This document shows, in pieces, positions 22,260 through 33,367 of a stretch of DNA of 64,000 nucleotides. The number at the start of each line of letters is the position of its first letter. Position 1 is the stretch's first letter. Made by a program: the position numbers and the translations under genes. A model generated the notes under the pieces. That model was given only the letters and a program-made list of their open reading frames with translations. It made no database searches and was not told where the DNA came from. Source of the stretch: Akebia trifoliata (lineage: Eukaryota > Streptophyta > Magnoliopsida > Ranunculales > Lardizabalaceae). The stretch is from positions 19,578,967 through 19,642,966 of the forward strand of contig CM030706.1 of NCBI GenBank assembly GCA_017979445.1. Reading direction: 5' to 3'.

Positions 22260-23070
22260 GTTGATAGTTTGATTTGACCCACGGGCCCATTTATCTGAAA
22301 AAGGCCTCGGGTGCACCCTACCCTGTTTTGCACACACCACTAGCATGATTATTTCTTTGCATTGCACGTTTGCATGGCCTTTACAGCCAACGTGGCACTA
22401 GTGTATGGATCGGTCTCCTCGTGAGATGCGACGTCATGCATGAAAACCACAACTCCAGTCACATACATTTATGATATATAAAACTGGGGCATTAGTACCG
22501 TTTGATCAGGTGACACTGAAAGGTATATCGATGCACCCTGGCTGGAGCGACCTGAGCCTTTGTCCTATGGTAAGCCGCAATGTCACATGTCCCGATTGCT
22601 AACCTTAAAGTTGTACTTATACGGTATATCAAAGTTAATCTAAATTCACTAATTGCATTTCTTGGTCAAAATCAATGCCTAAGTGAGATCCTGCCCCGTT
22701 GTACCCTACTATACAAGGGGGATAGACAACGTCTATTCTAGACGAGAGGTATTTAAGTGGACCCTTGCTCAGCATCGTGCGCCACCTCTCAACTGGGGAT
22801 TAAACGAGTTATTTTTGACTTCAGAGATTTGAGTTGGAATCTTAGACTATCACCTATACGGTATATCAAATCAAGTCACCACGTACCGTCTAATTGAGTA
22901 TGCTTGAGAGGTATATAGGTGCACTTGGGCAAGGGTGGCCGGATAAATTACATTGCACATAATAAACCTAGAGTTTAAGAGCCTCCCTATAGGTCACGAC
23001 CCGAACTGACTATGGGTGTTCTCGGGTTGCTCTAATCAATCCAACCAACAGGTAAGTTGGCGGACCGATC
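22260..23070 (+). promoter_or_regulatory. Conserved leader block, LARD2 copy
   Basis: It aligns with 6880-7700, 30910-31700 and 49150-49990 in inverted sense. The paired motif ACCTATACGGTATATC is at about 22852, with a second at about 22616, again about 240 bp apart. The block is retained although this element has lost gag and pol. Confidence 0.65.
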
Positions 23071-23219
23071 CAGACCATTCAAACTAAAATTGTAATATCG
23101 GTCCGACCCAATGTGTGAAATGTAAATCAATTGGCCTAATCAACAAATGGATCAAATTGATCAACACCAAACCAGTTGGACCAATTGGTTTTACTTTCAA
23201 GGATTCAAACTATTTTATA

Positions 23220-23620
23220 CCAAAAAGATTCGATCTTAGGGTCAAATTAATTTTTTGATCAAAGATTCTATCCCAATCAAGGGTAGACCCGTGACTAATC
23301 TTTCTCACCTTCTTGGTCACTATAGACTTGTAGTACAATTGGATTCAATATTTCCCACCGGACTTAGGCTAAGTTATATCAATATTTTAATCATGTTGTT
23401 AAAAGTCAAGCCTCTAGAGTCAATGGTTAATCTTGGTTTACTTCCAATCACGTAATAATTGCTCCTAGACATTCTGAACCCCTGTCTATGCTACTTTGGG
23501 TCTGTCAAAAGAGTTGTCAAGCTAAAGTACCAATGTCAAGCCCTAACAGTCCATCCACCTAGTCCCGCTTTGTAGATAAGCGTAGTTTTCTTTTAGTTTC
23601 AATTCAATTTTCGCCAGTCT
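23220..23620 (+). other. Pre-gag leader and gag-deletion junction of LARD2
   Basis: It matches 1-350 of LARD1 and the sequence before U's gag. The leader passes near 23567 straight into post-gag sequence (TTTGTAGATAAGCG). LARD1 shows the same join, so both inherited it. Confidence 0.65.
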
Positions 23621-23836
23621 TTAAATTTAGTTGGTCGTTTCAATTACGTTAGTCTTTCTTTAATTTTCGAGTTTCAGTCAAGTTAGAGTTTATGTTTTTT
23701 TCTTCCAATAAATAAAGAAGTTTTTGATTATCATCCGTGTAATAATGACATGAATATAAAATCAAACATGAGGAATGACTCAAGGCTCACAAATCGAACT
23801 TGATAAATATCAGAATTAAAGAGTACACTCAAAAAA

Positions 23837-23917
23837 GTGCAAGGTACTACATTATCCTCAGGGGAATATGAGAGAATAATAAACTTACTTGAGAAGGTCA
23901 ACAACGTTCCTACATAG
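23837..23917 (+). pseudogene. Pol remnant (pre-RT linker) of LARD2
   Basis: From GTG at 23837: VQGTTLSSGEYERIINLLEK, then VNNVPT and a TAG. Same remnant and same end as in LARD1 and U. Confidence 0.75.
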
Positions 23918-24329
23918 TCTTGTAGTGATTTTCAAAGTCAAAGTTCCTCGATCAAGAATGATGCAGTTGAAACCATCGACAAAAATGCTAAGATCTATAA
24001 GAAGGGATCCATCATGTTTTTCACTCGAGACAGGAGAGTTCTCATTCATAAAAGAATAAAAGATTTTTTGAAGTTCTAAAAATGTTGAATGAGTCAATGT
24101 CAAATACAAAGAACTCAATCAAATTTAATTTCGTAGAAGAAGACTGAAGATTACTCCTTCTCAAAAGAAGACCTTACTCTACGGTGCAACTCAGCCTTTT
24201 TTGGTCGAACCATTTTCCTATCTTATCAAGAAAAGATAACCTTTTTTAGCTCATTGCAGCCTCTAAAAATATCAATAGCCTTTTCTTTCTAAATCACACC
24301 AACCAACCTCGGGAGGGAAGTCTAGTATG

Positions 24330-24823
24330 AATTACGTTTGACCTGATCCCAAAAGCAAAAAAAGAAATATTTGGGGTACGTAGGCAACCTGAGAAGTTAC
24401 TTCAGGTCCGGTCACAAAAAAATGTATTCTCTTAAGAAAAGTGTTATCCAAAAAGAAAATCCCTTATTGAAAGGTTCAAAAGAAATAATGCCAAACTAGG
24501 AGCATTAAAAGAAAGAGTAAAAAGAATTGACATAAAAGAAAAGAATGCCAAACTAGTGGCATAAAAAAAAGAAAAAAAAAAGAGAATCAAAAGAATTTAC
24601 AAAAAGAAAAATTCAAAACTAGGGGCATTAGAAAAAAAAAAGAATATCAGACAAGGGGCATTTTGGGGAAGTCGAGTCTTGTACCTTTTCTTTTTAAACC
24701 ATGTCTTAAACCCACCTATTAAGTTCTCCTGAATTCTAATTGACTTGATTAAGGTCCAAGAAACCAAGAAGTTGTTGAGTTGAATATTCAAGATCATCAA
24801 GAAGAAAGAAGCCCGCTAAGTTG
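24330..24823 (+). repeat. LARD2 3' UTR: conserved block and tandem repeat A
   Basis: The GTACGTAGGCAACCTGAGAA block at about 24375 is followed by four A-rich units with CCAAACTAG-GGCAT (24480-24665). The first unit of repeat B begins at 24805 and is cut by U at 24823. Confidence 0.7.
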
Positions 24824-27166
24824 TGAAAACGCCCTTGATCCGTTGGGTGTGCGGATCTACTTTTGATTTTGAGGTTTGAGAGTCACCACCTAGTTATTAC
24901 GGTTTAGAAACCGAGCATTGACTCAAAATGGATAAAAATAACTAATTTACAAAAAGAAACTAAGTCTGGGGATCACGTTACGGGATTGGAAGGTGTTAGG
25001 CACCAAACCCGCCCAACAAACGTCGATCTCTACTATTTTTCAAAAAAATTACATTGCTAAAAGACCTAAAAAAATAAATAAAATAAATTGAAGAAAAATA
25101 TACCTAGATGTTCACCACGATTTGTTTCCTCAGATCTGGTGGAAAGATTCCTCGTATGAGATTCCTTGCTTCGTTTTCGTCACTAAATCCACTTCTGATC
25201 TCCAAGATGAAGTATCTGCTTCCCAGATCTGAGTATTTTCTAATTTTTTGATGAATTTCTAGATATTTTAGAAGGGTCTCTGGGTGTTTTTTAAGCAAAA
25301 ATTAGGGTTTGGATGATAAGTAAAGAGTTAGGCTTCAAAATCAAGATTTTGGGAAGGCTAGGGAGGTTTTTTGGCATATTTTTTCTAGAATTTTCTTTGA
25401 CCTACAAAATTAAGTTGTAGAAGCTCTATATTTATAAAGTTTTTTAGAAGAATTAGGGTTTGACTAAGTCTCCTTTTAGATAAGATAAATTAGGGTTTGA
25501 CTTTAGTCTTATGAGATTGACTTGATCTTTTTAAATTAGGGTTTTGATGAGTGTCTTGAAACACTCAATTATATGCATGTTTTTCAGACATTTATCTTGA
25601 TTTTTTTCCTTATTTATCCGTATTAAAGTAATAATCATGATAAACCTTGAAACACCATGTTGCATGTTAATTAGGCTTAATTATATATAAATAAATTCAT
25701 TTACTAGAAAAATCTAATTACGTGTGTTTCTTGTACAGAAAATCAACATTTTAGATTCAAAATCTCAAGAGAAAAGTATTTGGGTCCACTTTGGAATGTC
25801 CTAATCCTTAACTCATATTCTCCACTTTTGTCTTTTTGTGCAAAGAAAAGTGGAGGCTACTTTTAGACTATTCTACACATATTTTTCTCTATAAATAGAG
25901 CTTCAATCTCTAGAGAAAGGGTCCCTCTTGGTTCTCTTATCCAAGACTCCTTTAATTTAAGGCTCTTAGCCTATTCTCTTATTTTTTGTACTTTTATCTT
26001 CTAGTTATTTTATTTTGACTAAAAGTTTTGTAAGAAGTAAAAGAAGAAGAAGTTATAAGTTTCTCCATGAAATGAAGAAAAGTTCTTTTATCTCTTATCT
26101 TTCCTCTCTTGCAATGACATTAGGCTAAGCTCCCCTCCATTGGAGAGTGGAAAAGCCTAGAGCAGGTTCTTGTGTTGTTTCTAATTTTATGCATTTCTTT
26201 TATTTAAAATGCTTATGAGTTCTCTTTAAGATTTCTTGCACCTTTTATTCTTAATATAAATACTTTATGTTTAAATTAGATCAAGATAAAGTATGTTTAA
26301 ATTAGATAATGGTAGTAAGAAGTTTTCAAAGAATTCTACTTTGTTTATGTTCTCTCATTTGATTTCATTTGCAAAACTTTTCGATCTAAGGAGCTAACAC
26401 CAAGCCCTTATGATTGAGTTATAAAAAAGCTAAAGATTAGGAATTGCTCATCAACATGTTCTAGGTAGATCCACCTCCAATGGTACTTTAATTTAATAAG
26501 TTTAATTATTTTTAATTTCAGTTACTTTAGTTCATTTTCTAACAATTTTACATTTTCTTATAAGTTCCAAAATACAAAGAAAAATAGTTTTAATTCATTT
26601 TAATTCATTTAAATTTTATCCTCTTAGCTTAACTCTACTCCTTCTTTCTCTTGGGTTCGATCCCCTATTTGCCCCACAAATAAGGTAAAAGTAAGATTAA
26701 TATTAACTCCGGTGAGAAAAACAACAATAGTCTCATTAGGTTTTAATTAGGATTTTGACTTTAGTCTTATGAGATTGACTTGATCTTTTTAGATTAGGGT
26801 TTTGACTTAAGTCTTATGAGATTGACTTGATTTCTTTAGATTAGGACTTTAATTAGGATTTTGACTTAAGTTTTATGATATTGGTTTGGTTTCTTTAGAT
26901 TAAGTTTTATGAGATTGACTTGGTTTAGATTTTTAAATTAATTTTATTAAAGTCTGACTTTATGTTAATTAATATTTTATTCATTAATTCCAAAATTAAA
27001 AATTGAAAAATTACTGTTTTACCCCTAAAGAGAACTTTTGCGTTTCAAGTCGATTTCCGATGTTCCGGGATGCTTTGGAATCGATTTTTTGTAAGGACAT
27101 CAATGGGATTATGGATTTGTGTCACTTATGAAATTTTTTAATGTGAAATGATTGTCAACCCTTATA
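24824..27166 (-). repeat. LTR4: 3' LTR of U, truncated and interrupted
   Basis: It starts TGAAAACGCCC. A minus-strand TATA box lies at 25429-25436. An insert of 1195 bp sits at 25541-26735. At 27166 the LTR stops where about 405 bp remain in its partner LTR5, and joins 3' UTR sequence (AACAGACAGAAG) with a few bases of microhomology. PPT, LTR start and repeats C and D are therefore lost. Confidence 0.85.
25541..26735 (+). mobile_element. LTR-like insert of about 1.2 kb in the 3' LTR of U
   Basis: It is flanked by TTAGG at 25536-25540 and 26736-26740. Within it, TGAGTGTC near the left and TAGTCTCA at the right give TG...CA style ends. It has a plus-strand TATA box in CTCTATAAATAGAG (about 25894-25907), a 20-bp hairpin TGAGTGT-CTTGAA-ACACTCA at 25548-25567, and a GGGTTCGATCCCC phrase near 26655. 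No coding capacity. It is best read as a solo LTR of a different family. The exact ends and family are uncertain. Confidence 0.5.
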
Positions 27167-28450
27167 ACAGACAGAAGAATCGACATTCCTTTAAATTTAA
27201 GATTCTTAAGATTATCATATGTGCAATATGGAATTTGATCAATTTTTTTTTAGAAATGCTAAACTTAAAATCTTGATGATTATTAGAATAGAACATCTTT
27301 TTTTTCAAAGTGGTCGATGGTTCTACATTTTTCTTTCGGTGAACACTTGAAGAAGTAAACATACTCTTAAATATCCTACAATGTTCAAGATGACTTCTGA
27401 GTTTTTTCGACTTCAACACTATTTTCATCAGATGTGAGCTTTTTGTTAAAAATGAATGTTGTGACTTGAATAATTTTATACATCCTCTAGTAAACTTCCT
27501 TATGGATTTTTCTTCTTGATGGGATATTTCCTCCCATTTGATGATGCCCTAATTTTTGCCTAGATTGCCTCTTCAGGTTTTCAATCTAGTAGGTTTTTTT
27601 TTTCTTCTTTTGATGATGCCTTAATTTTTGCCTAAGTCGTCTTTTTAAGTTTTCAACCTAGCAGACCTTTTTTTTTATGGTTATACCCTAATTTTTGTCT
27701 AAGTCGTCCTTTTAGATTTTTAACTTAGCGGGCTTTTTTTTCTTGATGATCTTGAATATTTAACTAAACAACTTCTTGGTTCCTTGGACCTTAATCGAGT
27801 CAATTAGTATTTAGGAGGACTTAATAGGTGGGCTTAGGATATGGTTTAAAAAGAAAAGGTATAAGGCTCAACTTCTCAAAATGCCCCTAGTTTGGCATTT
27901 TTTTTTGTAAATTCTTTTGACTCTTTTTTTAATACCCCTAGTTTGGCATTTTTTTCTACCTTTTCAATAGGGGATTTTCCTTTTGGATGACACTTATCTT
28001 AAGAGAATACATTTTTTTGTGATCGAGCTTGAAGTAACTTCTTAGGTTGCCTACGTATCCTAAATATTTCTTTTCTCTTTTGGGATTAGGTTAAAATGTA
28101 GTTCATACTAGACTTTCCTCCCAAGGTTAGTTGATGTGATTTAGAAGGAAGAGGCTATTGATTTTTTTAAAGACTGCGAGGGGGTAAAGAATGTTATATT
28201 TTATTCGTAAGACAGGAAAATGGTTCGACCAAAAAAGGTCTCCTTTGGAGAAATAATACTTGATTTGGTCAAGATTCTAGGAACTCGATGTCTGGATTGC
28301 TTTGTCGAGTACGGTCTTCTTTTAGAAGTAGTAATCTTCAGTCTTCTTTTATGAAATTGAATGTGATTGAGTTTTTTGTATTTGACATTGACTCGTTCAA
28401 CATTTTCAGAACTTTAAAAAATCTTTTATTCTTTTGTGAATAAGAACTCT
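27167..28450 (-). other. 3' UTR of U with tandem repeats A and B
   Basis: Minus-strand repeat B lies at 27530-27760 and repeat A at 27880-27970. The conserved GATACGTAGGCAACC block (with AGAAGTTACTTC) is at 28010-28090. Repeats C and D are absent because of the deletion at 27166. No coding frame. Confidence 0.7.
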
Positions 28451-28452
28451 CC

Positions 28453-28653
28453 TCATGATGAATCCCTTCGTACGGATCTTAGCACTTTTGTCAATTGTTT
28501 CAACTGCATCATTCTTGATCGATGAACTTTGACTTTGAAAATCACCATTGACTTTATATCTTCATGAGACCATGAAGGAACGTTGTTGGATTTTTCAAGT
28601 GAGTTTATTATTATCTCATATTCCCCTGAGGATAATGTTGTACCAAATTGCAC
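28453..28653 (-). pseudogene. Pol remnant (pre-RT linker) of U
   Basis: The frame reads VQFGTTLSSGEYEIIINSLE, then KSNNVPSWSHEDIKSM, close to the 'LKEF-DVFAWSYEDMPG' pattern before RT in Tat pol. It runs on for about 25 residues that do not resemble RT and stops. It is the longest version of the remnant that LARD1 and LARD2 also have. Confidence 0.75.
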
Positions 28654-29038
28654 TTCTTGAGTTTACACTTTTAACTCTAATATTCATCAAATTTGATTAG
28701 TAAGCTTTGAGGCATTGCTCATGTCAAATTTTATGTTCACATCATTATTACATGCATGATAATCCAAAGCTTCTTTATTTATTGGAATTAAAAGAACATA
28801 GACTAACAAACTTGACAAAAAGTTAAAAATTAATAAATCCTAATATATAGGAATTGACCGACTGAATTTAAAGACTGACGCAACTAACGCTTAAAAGAAA
28901 AATCAAAATGGCGACATGATTATGAATGAGAGGACACAATGTTAGGATCTATGCCACTTTTCATATCTTCACGATGGATGATTCGAGCTCGTCCGCTTTT
29001 GCCACGTTTTCATGTTTTGATTCAGGCCTATCTGATAC

Positions 29039-30407
29039 TTAAAAATCCGTTTCTTCAATACTTTCGCTGCTTTTTAGTTCTGCCACTGTCTCAAGATATA
29101 TGGGTTCATTTTCGCACGGTGAGAATGTACTATTAAGACCAATCAAGTAAATGAAGGAAATCGGGTTAATGGATTCGGGTTTGCTTATGGATATTAGGTT
29201 CAGAGTAGGAGGGGGTTGATTTTGAAATGTAGGCAAAATGTTAGTTTTAACATTAGGCGTAGTAGAAGTGGGTATAGTGACCTTTCCTTGCTCAATAAGG
29301 TCTTGAATAGCATGGCGGAGACTAAGACATCTATCAAGAATATGACCGGGCATCTGATGGAATTCACAGAATTGTCTATTGTCTATGTTTAGAGGAAGAG
29401 GATTGGACAAAGGCTTAGGTTGTAATGGTGTCAGCAATCCCCTTTTCATCAATTTTTGATACGCAATACTAAGGGACATTCCAAGATTGGTGAATTGTCT
29501 CCTAGGCTTGGCTTGTAATGGCTCAATGGCTTGAGGGGTTGGTGTGAAAGAGGTGTTGGCTACTTGTAAAAAATTGGCACTGGATTTGAAATGTTTGGAT
29601 TTTGATTTAGATGAATTAGTAAAAAGTCCCGAAGAGTAGGCATCCTCAAATTGATTTCCAGCCTCAAGGAGGGATTGAAAAGTGGGAAAGTACTGAGGCA
29701 TCAAGTACTTGGCATAATTTGAAGTAAAATTCCTAAGGAAGATCTTGACTTGTTCCTTCTCTTGAGGTCGGTCCCACAATTGAGCAACTTTAGCTCTTCT
29801 CGAGCAATGAACTCAGTGAAAGTTTTTCCGAGCATCTGTTTAGTAGTTTATAGATCTCTTTTTGTAAGTTCAATATCCGTGTTGAATGAATACCGACCAA
29901 TAAACTCCTTCATCAATTCATGCCATGTTCTTACCTGAGATGAATCCAATGACATTAGCCAGCATAGGACATGACCTGTAAGGGTTCTTTGAAAAAGTTA
30001 TGCCATCTGTCCTTTACTCAAATCCTAAGATTGCATGATGCCGACATATACTTTTAAGTGAGTCCTAGGGCATCCAATCCCATCAAATTTCTCCATGTCT
30101 GGCATTGTGAACTTCTTTGGTAGACGAACCATGAGAAATAACGTCATTGCCCCTAATCCGAGAGTAAGATCATCGGGGTCTTTGATATTCTTCAAAATAG
30201 TTTCAACCTGAGTTATTCGATGAACTAAGATAGGGTCGACGTGTAATTGATCATATTCTTGGTCTTCGATGAAATCAAACACATCATAAAGTTCTATAGA
30301 TTTATCTTTTTCTTTTCAGTCTTCAGGACTTCAAGTTGTGTCTTGACAGAAGTAATAATTTGTGCTTGAAAAGATTCTAAAATCTGACGGAGCGTTGCTT
30401 CATCCAT
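29039..30407 (-). pseudogene. gag of U, nearly complete, with frameshifts
   Basis: The start is ATG at 30407 (MDEATLRQILESFQAQI). A second stretch at 30282-30025 has LPKKFTMPDMEKFDGIGC and THLKVYV, the Tat capsid start. After one or two frameshifts (29780-30020), 246 residues stay open from 29779 to 29039. They include FLRNFTSNYAKYLMP, the knuckle CEFHQMPGHILDRC (C-x2-H-x4-H-x4-C, all ligands present) and LRHAIQDLIEQGKV. About 450 residues in all. It is the only near-complete gag in the window. In principle such a gag could be supplied to gag-less relatives such as LARD1 and LARD2, though this copy is broken. Confidence 0.88.
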
Positions 30408-30909
30408 GGTACTTGTTTTTTCTTGTGTCAAAGACTGACTACTTAACAATGGTACTCTGGAAAGAAGATTTTTTTTATGGATCCAAAGTAGTACAAATGG
30501 AGGTTTAGAACGTTTGGGACCAATTATCACCTGAGTGGAAGTACACCAAGATTAATAATTGATTCTGAAGTTTGATTCTTAACCACATGATTAAAATTTT
30601 GAGATTAGCTTAAGTCCGGTGGGAAACATTGAATCCAATTGCATTATAAGTCTATAGGGACCAAAAAGGTGAAAAAGATTAGTCACGAGTCTACCCTTGA
30701 TTGGGATTGAACCTGTGATCAGACAAAATAATTTGACTCTAAGATCGAATCATTTTGGTATAAAATAGTCCGAGTCTCTGAAAGTAAAACCAATTGGTTC
30801 AACTGGTTTGGTGTTGATCAGTTTGATCTATTTGTTTATTGGGCCAATTGATTTACATTTCACACATTGGGTCGGATCGATATTGTGGGTCTAGTTTGAA
30901 CGGTCTGGA

Positions 30910-31700
30910 TCGGTCCGCCCACTTACCTGTTGGCAGGATTGATTAAAGCAACCCGATAGCACCCATAGTCAGTTCGGGTCGTGACCTATAATGAGGTTCT
31001 TAAATTCTAGGTTTACTACGTGCAATGCAATTTATTTGGCCACCCTTGCCCAAGTGCACCAATATACCTTTCAACCGTAACCAATCAGACGATACGTGGT
31101 GACTGGGTTTGATATACTGTATTAGGTGATAATTTAAGACTCCAATTCAAATCTCTGAAGTCAAAAACAGCCAATTTAATCCCCAGTTGAGAGGTGACGC
31201 ACGATGTTGAGAAAGGGCTCACTTAAATACCTCTTGTCTAGAATAGACGTTGTTTATCCTCCTCGTACAGTATGGTACAACGGGACAGGATCTTGCTTAC
31301 GCACTGATTTTGACCAAGAAGTGCAATTGGTAAACTTTGATATACCGTATAGGTAAGAGTCTAGGGTTGGCGATCAGGACATGTGACTTTGTAACTTACA
31401 ATAGGACAAAGGCTCAGTCGCTTCAGCCTGGGTGCATCGATATACCTTTCAGTGTCACCTGATTGAACGGTACTGATGCCCTTAGTTTTATATACCCTAA
31501 GATACATGACTGGAGTTGTGGTTTCATGAATGACGTCGCATCTCCGAGGAGGCCGGGCCACGCACTAGTGTCACGTTGGCTATAAGGGATATGCAAGCGT
31601 GCAAAGCAATAAACATGTTAGTGGTATGTGCAAAACTAGGTGGGGTATGCCTGGGGCATTTTTTTAGATAAATGGGCCCATAGGCCAGACTAGATCACAA
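30910..31700 (-). promoter_or_regulatory. Conserved leader block, U copy
   Basis: Minus-strand counterpart of 22260-23070. TGATATACCGTATAGGT is at about 31339, and a decayed partner (GATATACTGTATTAGGT) at about 31111. Confidence 0.65.
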
Positions 31701-32029
31701 GAGTATGAATTCTAATTATTAATCAAGAAATACACACAATATTCATAACATCAAGATCGAATCAAGGCATGTACATCAAGGATATGTATATCAAGATCAT
31801 AGCATGTTAGATGGGCAAAATTTATATCACAAAAAAAATCAATATGATCCCACATTGAAATAAGCAAGGAAGAAAAATTTATTTTTAATCCAAACCAAAG
31901 AAAAAATTTTATTTTATTATGGTCCAATCAAGGGTCCCTTTTGGGAGATCCAAAATAAATTGAGATTTTAATGAATATTAAATCGAGGATAGGATGATAA
32001 TCATTGAGATAAGGGGTAATGAATTTATT

Positions 32030-32186
32030 ATTTCTTTTTTACGATTTTTTATTGGAATCCTCTCCTCATCACGAGCAACATTAAAAAAAAGTAATTTTTT
32101 GTTTCTTAGCGCATTACTCACAAATAATTTATTTGAGAAGAAGATGAAAAACAAAAAAATCATTTTCTACTAACGGCACACCACGC

Positions 32187-32235
<49 letters not shown>

Positions 32236-32860
32236 ACGATTTTTTATTGGAATCCTATACTCATCACGAACAACACTAAAAAAAGTAATTTTTTTGTTTC
32301 TTAGCGCATCACTCACAAATAATTTATTTAAGAAAAAGAAAAATAAAAAATCATTTTCTGCTAATGGCATACCACGCAGAAAAAAATATTTTTTTTAGAA
32401 ATTTTTATTGGAATACTCTACTCATCACGAACAACATTAAAAAAAGTAATTTTTTTGTTTCTTAGTGCATCACTCACAAATAATTTATTTGAGAAGAAGA
32501 TGAAAAATAAAAAATCATTTTCTGCTAACGGCACACCATACAGAAAAAATATTTTATTTTATTATTTTTTTTGAATTTTCTCCTTATCACGAATAACATT
32601 AAAAAAAATAATATTTTTTCTTAGCGCATCACTCACAAATAATTTATTTGAGAAGAAAGTGAAAAATAAAAAATTATTTTCTGCTAACGGCACACCACGC
32701 AGAAAAAAATATTTATTTTTATTTTTATTTTATTGTTAAATTTTTTTCCTGGAATTCTCTCCTCATCACGAACAACATTAAAAAATGTACTTTTTTTTAT
32801 TTCTTAGCAAATTACTCACAAATAATTTATTTTCACAACTTATCACCCATGTAAAGTAAC
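32030..32860 (-). repeat. Leader VNTR of U, about five units of 150-190 bp
   Basis: The phrase TTCTTAGCGCAT or a variant recurs at about 32104, 32296, 32459, 32608 and 32801. Each unit also has CATCACGAACAACATT, ACTCACAAATAATTTATTTG and GCTAACGGCACACCACGC. X has about one unit and LARD2 two to three, and V has none I can see. Open stretches here (LFVSDALRNKK phrases) are repeat artefacts. Confidence 0.85.
32190..32232. repeat. (TA)n microsatellite
   Basis: About 42 bp of uninterrupted TA inside the U leader VNTR. Confidence 0.95.
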
Positions 32861-33348
32861 GTGCTAAAAATTTTCTAAAACAAAAAAAAACTTTCATGAA
32901 TCTCACCCCAACCACCATCATTCCATCCTTCATTCATATGTCACTTTGAATCTTTTATTGTTTAGAATCATCCCAAAATGATCTTAGATTGAATCATAAA
33001 AAAAATATATGCCAAATCAAAGTATCCAAAATCGAATCAAAGGATACCAAAGGATAATACAAACCTAAAAAAATAATCTGAAACATGGGTCAGCACCCAT
33101 TTTTTCACATCATCATTCTCTCAATATCTTGCATTATTTAGGGTCATCCCAAATGACCCTAAATTGAATTATAACAAATAATATTCCATAATAATATGCT
33201 AAAAATGATGTATAGATAATATAATACAATCCTAAAAGTAAATGAATCAAATAAACTAAAAATAAACAAAACAAATACACAAAAAAAAACCTAGGTCTAA
33301 ATGGCAATATTACCATACTTGGGGCTTTTCAAGTTTGATCCTCAATAA
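32861..33348 (-). other. PBS-proximal leader of U
   Basis: AT-rich, no frame. A phrase of the form CATCATTCCATCC...GAATCATCCCAAAATGA occurs twice (about 32917-32985 and 33109-33160), so it is locally duplicated. The last 40 bp (CATACTTGGGGCTTTTCAAG) are nearly identical in all four leaders. Confidence 0.5.
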
Positions 33349-33366
33349 TCCCCAACGAAGTCGCCA
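33349..33366 (-). promoter_or_regulatory. Primer binding site of U
   Basis: Minus strand TGGCGACTTCGTTGGGGA. Three changes from the copy in X, so it is more decayed. Confidence 0.8.
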
Positions 33367-33367
33367 C

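Noticed and set aside
25541..26735. Mutator-like element with a 9-10 bp TSD (TTAGGGTTTT)
   Set aside because: The ends show no long inverted repeats. The 5-bp TTAGG flanks, TATA box and TG/CA ends fit an LTR better, though not decisively.
29039..30530. U gag as a functional gene
   Set aside because: At least one frameshift between 29780 and 30025 separates the N-terminal and C-terminal parts.
32030..32860. Short coding exons (LFVSDALRNKK phrases) in the U leader
   Set aside because: They recur in each VNTR unit, without a start or a known domain. They are a by-product of the repeat.
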